A stretch of DNA of 64,000 bases from Megalobrama amblycephala (lineage: Eukaryota > Chordata > Actinopteri > Cypriniformes > Xenocyprididae): contig NC_063044.1 in NCBI RefSeq assembly GCF_018812025.1, positions 71,198,374 through 71,262,373 on the forward strand, given 5' to 3'. This document shows positions 21,837-34,279 of the stretch, piece by piece; positions within the stretch are counted from its first letter, which is position 1, and each line of letters begins with the position of its first letter. Under the pieces are notes generated by a model. It saw only the letters and a program-made list of their open reading frames with translations. It made no database searches and was not told the origin of the DNA. The position numbers were made by a program, and so were the translations under genes.

Positions 21837-24800
21837 ATGTCATCTATCACCTTTGTAACCTGGAACATTCGTGGATTTGGTTCTCAGACAAAGAAGGTCA
21901 AAGTTTTTAACCATTTAAATAAACTACAAGCTGACATATGTCTCCTGCAAGAAACTCATCTATCAGAATCAGATTATAACAAAATTAAATCATCAAATTT
22001 CAGTCATTTATTCTCAGCTCACTACAATACAAAGCAAAGAGGAGTATGCATTCTAATCAATAAAAAAATCTCTTTTGTTCATAATTCCACCATTACAGAC
22101 CCTGAAGGACGTTTCATTATCATAAACATCTGCATTAATAATAACCCAGTCACAATTGGCAACTTGTATGGCCCAAACACAGACGACCCATCCTTTTTCC
22201 AGACCTTTTTCTCTTCAATTTCAAATTTTTCTAATTGTCCTGTCATAATCGCAGGCGATTTCAATACAGTTCTAGATCCAACAATAGATAGATGTAATAG
22301 TTTAGGCAATAAACGCATTTGCAAATCTGCAGAAACCATAAAACAGTTCATGAGTGATTTTGGTCTTGGCGATAATTGGCGCCTACAGCATCCTAATAGT
22401 AAGGAATACTCATTTTTCTCACCAGTTCACCACTCATATTCCCGCATTGACTTCTTTCTCACCAGTAATTCTATCATATCAAATATTTCTGAATCGAAGA
22501 TCCATCCAATAGTCATTAGTGATCATGCTCCGGTAACATTAAAATGGAACACAATTAATCAACATAAACCCACTACCAGATGGCGATTTAACACATCTCT
22601 TCTGAAAGACCATGATTTTGACAGTTATTTCAAAAGAGAGTGGGCATGCTTTCTAGAGATGAATGACTCCCCGGAAACATCTCCATCTCTTCTGTGGGAA
22701 ACAGGAAAAGCAGTACTAAGAGGAAAAATAATTTCATTCTCCGTTTACAAAAAAAGGAAAGAAAAGGATCAACAAGCTGAACTGGAACAAAAAATCAAAT
22801 TACTAGAAGACATTAACATAAATAACCCAAGAGAAGAAACACAGGATTCATTAAGAAAATATAAACTCAAATTGAACGAATTAATCAATAAACATACACA
22901 ATTCCTAATTCATAGGCTAAGACAAGAAAACTTCCATCATAATAACAAATCTGGTAAATATTTGGCAAATCAGATCAAACAAAATAAGGAAAAGGCTACA
23001 ATACCAGTGATTATAGACACAGCAGGGAAATCCACCAACTCACCAGAGGAAATAAATCAAATCTTTCAAAATTTTTACAGTAAATTATATTCCTCTGAAA
23101 AAGACCCAGATCAGAAAGACATTGACTCATTTCTCAACAATATCAACCTACCTCAACTCAGTAAACATCAAATAAATACTCTTGAATCTCCCTTATCAGA
23201 ACATGATCTTTTTAATGCCCTCAAACTCATGCCAAACAATAAAGCACCAGGCCCCGACGGATTCCCTGCTGAGTTCTACAAACACTTTTGGTCCATTTTA
23301 TCACCACTCTTCATCCGTATGATTACCGAATCAAAACAAAAATCAAAACTCCCAGATAGTATGAACTCAGCCACAATTTCACTTCTTCTTAAACCAAATA
23401 AAGACCCAACATCACCGTCAAGTTATCGTCCGATTTCCCTAATCAATGTAGACATTAAAATCATTGCCAAAGCACTAGCACATAGAATAGAAAAAGTCAC
23501 ACCATCTATAATCCATCCAGATCAAACCGGTTTCATCAAAGGTAGACTTTCATCCAACAACACACGCAGACTTTTTAACTTAATACATTATTCATCAACT
23601 CAAAATACCAAAACCATCATAGTTACTCTCGATGCAGAAAAAGCTTTTGATAGGGTCAATTGGAAATTCCTGTTTTCCACATTAGAAAGGTTTGGTTTTG
23701 GGGAGTCATTCATTAATTGGATCAAAATTCTGTATACATCACCTTCAGCCACTGTCATCACCAATGGACTAACATCACGTATCTTTACACTGCAACGGGG
23801 GACTAGACAAGGATGCCCACTCTCCCCTTCATTATTCACCATTTTCATTGAGCCATTAGCAGCAGCCGTCCGTCAAAACAGCAACATTAAAGGAATTCAA
23901 ACACTAAACATGCAGCACAAAATTAGTCTTTACGCTGATGACATATTACTATATTTACAAGACCCCACATCATCATTACAAGAAACCATTAAACTCATTG
24001 ATTCATTCTCAAATATCTCTGAATACTCTATCAACCGGAGTAAATCAGTCATACTTTCATTACATTCCAATAGCTTGGATGTGACATCCCAGACACCACC
24101 TATTCCTTTGTGCACCAACTTTATCACATACTTAGGCATTAAGGTTTCCCCCAGGCTGTCAGAGCTGTTTGGACTCAACTTTACTCCATTACTTAAAACA
24201 ATAAATGATGACCTGCATCGCTGGATGAATTTACCACTATCCATTATGGGCAGAATATCAGTAATTAAAATGGCTATACTCCCTAAATTAAACTATTTAT
24301 TTACAATGACCCCAGCACTACCCACCCTCACCTGGTTTAAATCACTAGATTCAATTGTCACTAAATTCTATTGGAAAAATAAGACCCCAAGAATTAAATT
24401 ATCTACACTACAAAAACCAAAAACACAAGGAGGACTGGAAGTACCACACTTCTACCACTACTTTTTGGCTAACCAGCTCCAAAACATATACAAATGGATT
24501 CACCCAAACCCATCAGAAAGCACATGGCTAGATATTGAACAGTCCATTTGTAAAGACATTAACATTTCAGAATTACCTTTCTACAATCAGACAATCAAAA
24601 AGCATCACTGTTTTAAAACACCAACAATAGCCACAGCTCTGACAGCCTGGTGGAAATTTCATCAAATCACAAACACCCCTATTGCACCATCTAAATACAC
24701 CCCGATCTGGAATAACCCAGATTTTATTGTTGACAAGAAGCCACTCAACTTACGCACATGGGTAAATAAGGGCATCACACAACTTCAACATATCCTCCTT

Positions 24801-25605
24801 AATAATAAATTGGCACCATTTTCCCACTTGGTCCAGAAATACGGCATTGGGAGTAATTGTTTTTTGGAATATTTACAAATCAAATCATCTATTCAATCAA
24901 AAATTGACACTCAGACAATTAATCTAGACCTTCCCCCTCCAATCTCAGAGCTAATTAATATAACCTCTCCAAAAAAACTACTTTCCAAAATATATAAAAT
25001 AATATCCAAATCAGACAATTCAATAAGCCTACCCAATGCTAAATGGGAATCTGACTTATCCATTGCTCCTAATGCCGCTTTCTGGACACAAATCTGCAAA
25101 AATATCTATTTCATGACAAAAAAACGCCAACTTACAACTTATACAGTATAAAGTACTTCATAGATTTCACCTAACTGGACGGAAATTATTTAAAATGGGT
25201 TTCGCTTCAGAAACATGCTCACATTGCACACAAAATACTCCAGACACCTATTTACACGCTATTTGGGATTGCACTTCAGTTAAAAAATTCTGGGAAAACG
25301 TTACTGACTCACTATCCAATCTTATGGGATGTCACATCCCGCTGTCTCCCTCCCTCTGTATATTAGGTGACATATCCATAATCAATTTAAACAATACAAA
25401 CAGTCAATTACTCCTGGTGGCTCTAACTATCGCCAAGAAAACTATCCTCATGAACTGGAAATCAAGGAACACCATACACATTACAACTTGGAAAAATTTA
25501 CTAATAGAGTACATCTCCATGGAAAACTTGTCTAACTCCACTCACAATAATACACCAGAATTACACCCCTCTTGGTTATCTCTCTTTAACTTCCAACAGT
25601 CATGA
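21837..25605 (+). pseudogene. L1-type ORF2: endonuclease and reverse transcriptase, one frameshift
   Basis: From the ATG at 21837, an APE-like endonuclease shows TWNIRGFG, LLQETHL, GDFN and SDHAP (about residue 226). The reverse transcriptase shows APGPDGFPAEFY, SYRPISLINVD, LDAEKAFDRV, RGTRQGCPLSP and YADDILLYL (about residue 700). The first frame stops at 25151. The family-like sequence continues in another frame from about 25140 to 25605, including the C-terminal cysteine motif CSHC-x9-H-x4-C (25219-25275). One single-base shift in 25130-25150 therefore separates the cysteine motif from an otherwise open 1104-codon frame. Enzyme activity could survive, but loss of the C-terminal segment normally impairs L1 mobility. 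It could be an assembly error. Confidence 0.85.
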
Positions 25606-25747
25606 ATCAACTGACCTTCTTTGTCTGAAGCCATCCTCAATGATACACCATTAATACTCACACATAACTGGGGGTGGGGGTCAGGAAGAGATAGCAACAC
25701 CAATTAATATTAAATATAAATAAAATACTTAAAAGATTACATTTAAA

Positions 25748-25792
<45 letters not shown>

Positions 25793-26452
25793 CTCTCGCT
25801 CTCTCTCTCGCTGCTTCTGGATCCTGGTCGGCTGTGGCATACTAGCCCCTGCCATGTGCGGTTCTGATTAGTTGTGGGTTAGTGTGGTGTGGGGCCGGGG
25901 GCCGTGGGCTTTCGCCCTCCAGCTTGTACTTTCACCTGGGTTTTCTTGTCTCCGGCTGGCTCAGCACTTGTCTCGCTGTTTTAATGCTTCACATGTTAGA
26001 TGAGGTGCACACACACATTCATTTGGAATATAAAACAAGTTTAAAGCGCAAAAAAGAAAAAAAAAGCACACAGAGGGTAAGTGTGGCGTGTGCGTGGCGG
26101 CCTGGGCTTTGCACTGGGCTGGTTCCATGCTGCACGCCATACTTTTTTAATGCATTATACACTAGTTGACAAACATATCATGAGTATAACAATGAAAGCT
26201 ACCATATTTATAAAAAAAAACATAAAAAAAACATAATAAAAAAAACAAAAAAAAAAACAAAGGCAGGGTAAGCGTGGCATGTGTGGGACGGCTGGGGTTG
26301 AGTATGGGGTTTGGGACCCTGGCCCTCACAGCACCTCACCTTGATAGCCTGTTGCAACATGACGCTGGCGGGGGTCTATTCTATCCCATGGCCATGAAGG
26401 GTGTCAGAGGCAGCTTTATAAAACCTTATTATTAATAGCTGTATCAATATTT

Positions 26453-26484
<32 letters not shown>

Positions 26485-27072
26485 GCTATTATAATTACTA
26501 CTATTATCATTACTATCAATGGCTGTATCAATATTATTATTATTATTATTATTATTGCTATTACTACTACTACTATTATCTTATTTGTCCTCTTCCTGAT
26601 CCTTTAACCTCCCCCCTCATTCCGGATGAAATGAGTATATTCGTTAATATGTTTATCATTACTACTACTGCTAATACTAGTATTACTATTTGTCATTTCT
26701 TATTAATTGGATTTATCATTATTTTTGTTATTACTGTTGCTATTATTATTATTATCATCATTATTATTATTATTATTATTATTAATATTGCTATTACTAT
26801 TGCTTTTGTCATCTTTCACATCCCTCATTTATCAGTTTTTTTTTTTTTTTTTTTTTTTTTTTTCCCCTCTTGTGTGATACTATTACCCTCTTCATCATTA
26901 TTATTGTCATATATATTCATATATATCTCCACTACCACACCCAGTTACACTTACATTCACACACACACACACAAACACACCCTAATTGTACTGTTATGTA
27001 TGTTTTGTTGGTCTTTGTATTTGTTTTCTGCATTTAATTTGTTTTCTGTAAATATTGTAATTGTCTGTTTGC

Positions 27073-27106
<34 letters not shown>
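25606..27106 (+). other. L1 3' UTR with simple repeats and poly(A)
   Basis: Contains a CT microsatellite (about 25748-25812) and a G-rich stretch with G-quadruplex potential (25876-25908). Two imperfect G-rich repeats follow A-rich tracts (about 26040-26110 and 26255-26300). There are several ATT trinucleotide arrays (26447-26483, about 26532-26558, about 26740-26785), a T-run near 26838-26864 and the terminal poly(A). No coding sequence is supported. Confidence 0.7.
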
Positions 27107-27108
<2 letters not shown>

Positions 27109-27277
27109 AGCAGTATGTAGTGGAGATGGTTGCAAATTTAGTTGCTTTGCATTGGGTGGAAAAAGGAAAAACTGACAAAATCATATTATGTACAGACTCA
27201 GCTTCAGCTCTAGTTAGTCTAATATCGTTCCATTCAAGTCGACAGGATATTCTCTACTCAGTTACAAGAATAACACA
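27107..27277 (+). pseudogene. I-type LINE fragment, RNase H start
   Basis: Reads VALHWVEKGKTDKI, ILCTDSASALVSL and ISFHSSRQDIL, the part of RNase H with a catalytic Asp in CTDSASA. It is cut at 27277 by the hAT element (target duplication 27270-27277) and resumes at 28644. The RT-to-RNase H linker was already deleted before the duplication, because copy 2 has the same junction. Confidence 0.75.
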
Positions 27278-27900
27278 CAGGCCCGGCTCCAGATATGAGA
27301 TGAAAGGTGAGCCAAATTATATTCCAGGTGGGCCGGTCGGATTGGTGGGGGGCTTTAATGCTTTAATCTCACATGTCTATTGATATAGATAAGGAAATTG
27401 TTAGGGTTGTTTGTTATTGTTATTGTTATAAACTATTATACTATTTTGAAAAATCACATTACAAAATATAATGTGAGATAACACAAATAATATTTGCAAC
27501 ATTTATTATTTTAATTTTTTTGCACGAGCTGTTTATACTGTACGAAATTAGAACTTTTGTCCAATACCTCCTCTAGGGGGGTCCGGGGGCATGCACCCCC
27601 GTAAGAAAATTTTGTACATTTTAAGGTTAAATGCATCAATCTGGTGCACTTTGGAAGCTCAAAATTAAGAGCTTCAACCCATGTACAGTGTGCAAATTGA
27701 CCAAAAACAACATTGACTTGTACCTGGACATTAAAGAGGGTTCAAACATATTTTTAGTTGTGATATAAAGTCTACATCGTTTTAGGTGTTTTAGGATGCC
27801 AAACAATTATAACAATAAAATAATAATATAATAATGTTTTAGGCCTATATAATTATACATATGACAGTAATATCCATATAGGCTATTGTAACAAATGCAA

Positions 27901-27943
<43 letters not shown>

Positions 27944-28635
27944 TTAGGCTACTTTACACAACGTATAGGAAAATTAAAATACTAGTTTGTAGCCAATTTC
28001 TAATCCTTGAGCTTTAATTTTGATCACCAAATCGCCAGCTGATCGTGTGAGCAAAGTGCGCACTTCTCTTTAAAACACGCAGCACAAACAGACTAAATAT
28101 ATACTTAATCACTGTATATATTTTGGTGCTTTATTAAGGCACAAAGCCATTACGGTTTCGATTTTAGTTCATTGGCAAAATACAATGTAGAGACCATTTA
28201 TGTTTTAAATTTTCGGTTCATTATGAAACGGTGGCGGCGCACAGGGTCATTAATGGGAAACACTGAATGAACGAATGCTAAAGTTGTCGTATCAGTTGTT
28301 ATCATAACAAAAACGCTTCAACCGGACCGAACGAGAGTCTCGAGGCCTGCCGCTGCGCTGAGTGAGTGACAGGAGGCTGCGATGTGCGTGAACTCGCTGT
28401 CATATGGATACTGTAGAGAAGCGGTATTGAACGGTTTAACATATTTTAGAGACATGTTTAGAAAAAATATATATTTTAGCAGCACTACTAAGGGGAGGTT
28501 GCAGCTTGGTCTGGAGCTGAATTGAATATCACACTAATTTTGTGATTGGCTGTTATGTGGTGTGGGGCCAGGGTGGGCCAAGCCTCTGATTGGGTGGGCC
28601 AGGCCCACCCTGGCCCCCCCGTGGAGCCGGGCCTG
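27278..28635. mobile_element. Non-autonomous hAT element, 1358 bp
   Basis: Perfect 14-bp terminal inverted repeats CAGGCCCGGCTCCA / TGGAGCCGGGCCTG and an exact 8-bp target duplication ATAACACA (27270-27277 and 28636-28643). The duplicate at about 47660 has the uninterrupted site AATAACACACC. No transposase-like frame is seen. It includes a TA microsatellite (about 27905-27940). The 8-bp duplication and CAG ends fit the hAT superfamily. Confidence 0.9.
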
Positions 28636-28643
28636 ATAACACA

Positions 28644-29182
28644 CCAGGTGGACTAGTTACATTTTTATGGGTTCTGGCGCACATAGGAGTGGAGGGCAAT
28701 GAAAAAGTGGGCAAGGTCGCAAAGAAGGCATTAAAGAAGGAAAATGTAGAAATGTAAATAAGAATCAGTAAAGCGGAAGTAAAATGTATAATCTGGGAAA
28801 AAATGAACAAGAAATGTGGGATAGTGAGGGAAAGGGAGACATTTATACCATATCCAAAAGAGTATTAAAGTAAATAAGGTGGGAGGTGGAGATAGAAAAG
28901 AAGAAACAGTACTTACGAGACTAAGACTGGGACACTGTGCTCTGAATAAAACATAGTAGACTAAAAGAACAAGGGGTACAGAAACTCACTTTAAAAACAA
29001 TACTATGACAGATACTGGGCTTTATTATAGGATATAAAGGTAGGTTTTTTTTTTTTGCTCTCCCTGGATATTATAGATTATACTGTAAACTTACTGACTG
29101 ATCCGCACTCCGGAACAGAAGGTGGCGGTAATGCACCATTAAGCTGGATGCCAACCGCCGTTAAAAAAGAAGAAGAAGAGCC
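28644..29182 (+). pseudogene. I-type LINE fragment, RNase H end and 3' tail
   Basis: Resumes as GLVTFLWV-type sequence, then AHIGVEGNEKV and KKALKKENVEM, followed by a decayed 3' region. It ends in GGTGGCGGTAATGCACC, GATGCCAACCGCCG and a short AGA/AAG tail, the typical 3' end of these LINEs. The counterpart 47670-48232 is continuous. Confidence 0.7.
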
Positions 29183-29204
29183 TTTTTTTTTTTTTTTTTT
29201 TTTT
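29183..29204. repeat. Poly(T) insertion flanked by a direct repeat
   Basis: A run of 22 T between two copies of AGAAGAGCC (29174-29182 and 29205-29213). Counting three T as target gives a 12-bp repeat, AGAAGAGCCTTT, around 19 extra T. In the duplicate (around 48225) there is one AGAAGAGCCTTT and no T-run. It looks like a tail-only retrotransposition event on the minus strand, or slippage with local duplication. Confidence 0.7.
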
Positions 29205-29213
29205 AGAAGAGCC

Positions 29214-30715
29214 TTTATACAGTTTGATCAAGCGACAGACTCGTTTCTGTGTTGTTTTCATGGAGCACAGCGATACTTGTGCGTCTTCTCTGGCGTCTTC
29301 CTGCTGAAATAAACATTTAGTGCAGCATGTGAGGAAAATATGTTGAATTAATTCAGACCTGAGCGATTTTGTGTTCGTTTGTGTGATTGTTTCATGTTTT
29401 ATAGTGAAAACTGCTAAGTCAAAGTTTGAGATATGAGGGGAATTGATGGGAATCAATCTCTAGTTTTGCTGCTGCCATTTTATTTCTACTCTTTTAACAT
29501 CTTTAGATCATCTTTGTTACTTTACAGTATTTAAAAACACTGGAACAGAAAGTGTTAAATTCATTAAGCCTATAACGAGCCACATGAGATATTTTACATC
29601 AATAAATAATTGTATAATTAATATAGAAACGTAAATAAAAGTTTGTCACCGGAAACATTGCTTTGTGATGCTGTTTATTTTTTAAATATTTTATAATAAT
29701 TGCACATTGTTCCATCTAATTACATTATTGCAATAAATATAGTTACTAGAATATCAAACTATTCATTGTCATTATGCTGCTGTAGTTATCCTATTTGTGT
29801 TTGCTGTATTGTTTTATCCATGTCATATTGTGAGAAATATCAGTATTGTCTTTCAATAGAGCAGTTCTATAGTCTTTTCTCATATATCCTGACTCAAATA
29901 ATCAGTTTCTAACAGCAAACACTCAGAATAAAGTGAGATGATCTGAATGTCTTGTTGAATGAGTGTTGATAGTCTCTGAGGATCATCAATATTAACAGAG
30001 AAACTGCTGAAAACACTCTTTATTTCATGTCAATAGTTCCTGTTTTCACCTCATTTATTATGCTGATGTCTTCAGATCTGCTGTAAATTGACACTTAAAG
30101 CTCATTTCATTGCTGTCAACAGACTGAGGGGATTTGATGACTACAAATAAGTGTGTTTCTGTATTCATGCTTTCAACTTTTTTTTTTTTTACTACTTTTC
30201 TAGATATTTGCCATTATTTTAATGAAGAAACAGAATAAAGTTTGATTTAGAAATAAAATGTTCTGAATTAGCCTCAGTTGCTTTACGATAGATGGATAAA
30301 TTCTGAATGCAATTAGTTTATTTGGTGAAATACAAAAAGAGGTTAATATAGAAAAAAAAACTGTCATTATTTAGAACAAGAATCATTTTCTGACATTCAA
30401 ACACTGTATTTAAGGATCACAGTGCAGCCCAAAATACTCTTTCATTGTCATTTTAAATCTTTATATAAAATTTGATATCTGGACTTTAACCCTATAAACA
30501 CAGTAACTGATATATTTTTAATTTTGGCAGATCAGCTCCTCCCACTGCAGTAGATCATCAGTGAAGCTCCTCCCACATCAGTCACATCATCAGTGAAGCT
30601 CCTCCCATATTAGTTCATCAATGAATGCAGGAATATTCCCATCAGACGAGCATCAGAGCATCAGGAAGAGCTGAAATCTGCAAAGACTGAGTTTATTAAA
30701 GAGGACAGTGAGAAC
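29214..30715 (+). promoter_or_regulatory. Upstream arm and leader of locus C
   Basis: Matches 48233-49723 in the duplicate and, inverted, the arm of B. The last 180 bp hold the CCTCCCACATCA-type repeats (fewer copies than in A) and the leader. The motif TTTTGGCAG before GATCAGCTCC (about 30525) could be a splice acceptor for an upstream 5' UTR exon. No coding sequence is seen before 30716. Confidence 0.55.
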
Positions 30716-33700
30716 ATGAGTGATCCAGAACCCTGCAGAATGAAACACACTGAAGATACTGAAGAACAAAGAGGTTGGTGTTTATTCTTCATTCATTCAT
30801 GATGCTGAACAACATTCATGATAGAAAGATTCAAGCACTTCTGCACGTTTAGAGAAACAGCTGAACTATGAAATGAGACATAATGTTCTTTTCTAACAAA
30901 AGCTCAGTAAAGGGAAGTTTGAGAAACTTTCATAATGATTGTCAACATCAGATCAACCTAAATATTTATTTTACATTATTTTAATATCTGCTTCACAGTT
31001 TGCAAGAGTGTTTCCAGAATTTAGGCATTTTCAATATAGTTTACAACATTATTATTTTTAATAAACTGTGAACACCAAAATGTTTGAAGTAAATGAACTT
31101 TCCAGAATGGCTGACAGGGTTGTAAGTGTAACTTGAGCAAAATCTCTTCTTACAGTAACTTTGGTAACAGGGTTGATGAATGCAGTCATTCATTTGTGTA
31201 AAAACTGAGACTAATGGATTGAGATTTCTTTCTTGTCCTCCCATCATGCTGTAGAAAGAGCCCAGATGATGTCACTTCCTGGGTGTTTTTGAAAGCAGAA
31301 AATCATGTCAGAAGTAACAGGGTTGAGTGAATCATGAAGGACACTGATAATAACACATTTAAAGATGCAGTCAGTCTAGACTTTGAGCATGTGAACTTTC
31401 TACAGACGCTGAAACGATCATGATATGATGTCACACTCCGTGAATCTCTTTTAAAACATAAATAACAAACAATAATCATTTCAAAATGTAAAAATATACA
31501 ATCTACTCGACTTTACTGCAAACTTCACTTGATCTTGTGTTTCTGGTGTCCCACATTCACATGTGTATGAATGGAAGTCAGTAGAAGGAAAGTCTAGTGT
31601 GACCGGCCCTTAATAATTAGAGCCCGACCGATATGGATTTTTGGGGGCCGATGCCGATATTAACTCGAAAAGAGCCGATTTATAAGCCGATATTTTGATT
31701 TTGAAAATAAACTGGATATTAGACCCATTTCCTATAAACTACACTTACACAACATTCAATAGCAAACTATCTGCCTGTTCTATGTATGTGGGCTGTATAA
31801 ACCATTTTCCAGAAGGGATTATGTTAAAAAAAGCCTTAGATTACAGTCTCAATGACTAAACAATTGCACATCAAAAGTATATATTTTTTAATGATCAAAA
31901 AACAGTCTGGTTTTAAACATTTAACAGTTTTACTTGCAGTTGAAGCTAGTTTTAACAGTCTGTGTGTGTACTGTAAATAAATTATAATACTAAAGTTAAA
32001 GTAAAAGAGCTATACCAAACAAATTCAATATTCCACAAAACCATGTCAATGAATTGAAAATAAAATTAAAATAAGTTAAATGGGAAACACTGCAGATATA
32101 TTTAGAATAAGTTAAACATTAACGTTATAGTTTGACCTCTTATTAACGTTCGCGCTCTTCCACTGATAAACATGGTATTAGCTTTGTGGCTAATCTAATA
32201 TAGCAATGCATTAGCGGCTGTAAGTGATGTTACAGAATATTTATTAGTGATAATGATAGGACCGTTAGCTAAAACTACCACGCTGTTTTTATATACAGTG
32301 TATGAACTAAATCTACAATCATTTCACATGACGAACGACAGACTCACCATCAAACAGTACATCTCCGTATCTCGGTGGATTTCTGGCGCTGTTGTCAACT
32401 GGGGAGTTGCAGAGCTCCCTCTGGTGGGCAAACTATGCAACACTCATAACATGAGTGAAGCATGAGACTCTGTTTCTCATGTTTCATCGGCCGTTATAAA
32501 CGCCGATGCCGATTTAAATGCAATTAGCTCATATCGGCCGACCGATATATCGATCGGGCTCTATTAATAATTACACAGTTTTAGGAAAATAAATCAAATA
32601 TCAGTTTAAAAGTTGATGTGAAAATATGGCTGTTAATACCTCATTAGATATTTTTGTCATTGATCAATTATATTTAATAGTTCTCACTACTATTGATATT
32701 TTTTACAAATAAATAATTTCTCGATCTCCTACTTTGTCTTTTCCTTATATCATGGTCATAGTGACTATTGATATTTCTGATATTTTTATACCATCATATG
32801 TCACCAAAGTCACCACATTTATGTTTTGGCTGTCTGGTCTTACTGGAATGATTTTTTTTTTTTAATTAAAATAAATATAACAACAATAAGCTTATTTTAC
32901 ATAAAATATGGTACTTTTAGAGATAAATGAATACAAAAAATCACAAAAAGTACATAAATTGATTTTATCGAAAATAGTGATTTGACATTTATTAAAAAAA
33001 AATAAAAAATAGGATTACACCTGAGACCTTCATGCCCAAATTTGTCCACAAAGCACCAATTAAGAGTTGCTAAATGAAGGATGTTAATTTAAGGAAAAGT
33101 GGCAGAGCAGCCATTTGGAAAATTCTGTATCCAGAAGACCTTCATTCAGTGCTGATTGTCTTAATTCAGTAAATCTACATTTAATAATTTGAATTGAAAT
33201 TAAATTAAATGAATTGAATTTAAAATTGAAGTGAGATTAAGCGTAAAGCTAAATTAAATTGAAACTAAATTCAGTAAAATCAAGTGAACATCACAGGAGC
33301 GCTGGAAAGACGTACACACATTATATCTTCACCCAGACCTCTGGATTGTGTTGTTGAGATGACAGGTGAGTCTGAACAATTGGAAGATTAATGTTAAAGT
33401 TTCAGGGACATATGCAATTAATTTATGAAAACGCAAATGCATCAAAATGATCAGGATATTTTATAGCAAGTTTTATTTCATTTTGATGTACTGAAAATTA
33501 AATGAATCTTTTTTTCTCTTTCATTTCAGAGCTGATGGAAGTGAAGGAGGAGAGTGAAGAACTGAGTGAAGTGGAGGAGGAAACATCATGACAAACCTGG
33601 AGAAAAACCTTTGAGTCGCTCAAAGACTAAAAAGACATTTTTAAAGAAAAGAAGAGACAAGAAATCTACAACCTGCACTCAGTGTGGAAAGAGTTTCTCA

Positions 33701-34279
33701 ACAAAACAAAATCTTGAGCGTCACATGAGAATTCACACTGGAGAGAAGCCGTTCACATGTGATCAATGTGGGAAGAGCTTCACGCGATCATCACACCTTA
33801 AAGAACACATGAAGATCCATGCTGGAGTGAGACTGTTCACATGTGATCAATGTGGTAAAACATTTACTCAGTCAATAAACCTGAAGACACACCTCAGAGT
33901 TCATACGAAGGAGAAGCCATATTCATGTTCTGTGTGTGGAAAGAGTTTTTCACTGCTGTGTAGTTTACATGAACATGAGAAAATACACACTGGTGTGAGA
34001 GAGTACATGTGCTTTGATTGTGAGAAGACTTTTACTAAAGCAAACTATTTAAAACTGCACCAGAGAATTCACACTGGAGAAAAACCTTACAAGTGTTCAC
34101 ACTGTGACAAGAGATTCAATCAGTCATCAAATCTGAAAAGACACGAGATGATCCACAGCAGAGAGAAGCCACACACGTGTGATCAGTGTGGAAAGGGTTT
34201 CACTACTAAAAGTCACCTGAAGATACACATGAAGATCCATGCAGTGCAGAAACCACATCACCACAGTCTGAAATCATGA
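30716..34279 (+). pseudogene. FiNZ-like C2H2 zinc-finger locus C, early frameshift
   Basis: Exon 1 is 30716-30773, identical in protein to the other loci. Exon 2 starts at 33530 after TTTCAG. The joined length is 808 nt, not a multiple of three. One extra G in the G-rich stretch at 33571-33580 shifts the frame, and translation stops at 33589-33591 after EEVE-type sequence. The seven intact fingers, open to 34279 in the other frame, are thus not read from the normal start. Apart from this the gene looks sound: basic patch, seven fingers with good linkers, and a conserved HHHS-type end. A start within exon 2 could express the fingers without the N-terminal segment. A sequencing error is possible. 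It is paired head-to-head with B. The intron carries a hAT element at 31618-32563. Confidence 0.8.
31618..32563. mobile_element. Non-autonomous hAT element, 946 bp
   Basis: Ends TAGAGCCCGACCGATAT and, inverted, TAGAGCCCGATCGATAT. Subterminal GCCGAT repeats are present. An exact 8-bp target duplication TTAATAAT (31610-31617 and 32564-32571) flanks it. Locus E has the empty site CCCTTAATAATTACAC (about 50639). No transposase frame. Confidence 0.9.

Larger units (their letters stand above)
20401..27106 (+). mobile_element. Near-complete L1-type LINE
   Basis: It has a 5' UTR of about 240 bp, ORF1 (20640-21455), a 381-bp spacer with a T-run, ORF2 (21837-25605, one frameshift), a 1.5-kb 3' UTR and a 31-nt poly(A) (27076-27106). 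The paralogous site at about 47500 reads CTAATAATTTAGCAG without interruption, proving insertion at this point. Any target duplication is no more than a few bases. The long ORFs and intact tail mark it as one of the youngest elements in the window. Confidence 0.9.
13482..33480. repeat. Segmental duplication, copy 1 (loci B and C)
   Basis: Collinear with 38447-51165: Tx1 endonuclease fragment, Tc1 remnant, minisatellite, minus-strand zinc-finger gene, Gypsy pol fragment, CpG-rich segment, I-type LINE fragment, plus-strand zinc-finger exon 1 and intron. Copy 1 carries the L1 (6.7 kb) and two hAT insertions (1.36 and 0.95 kb) that copy 2 lacks. It lacks the 1.9-kb LINE of copy 2. Confidence 0.9.

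Noticed and set aside
25658..25855. Frame with an Arg/Glu/Ser repeat
   Set aside because: It is the translation of the CT microsatellite in the L1 3' UTR.
26631..27077. 148-codon Ile-rich, membrane-like frame
   Set aside because: It is produced by ATT arrays and T-runs of the L1 3' UTR; no start context or family similarity.
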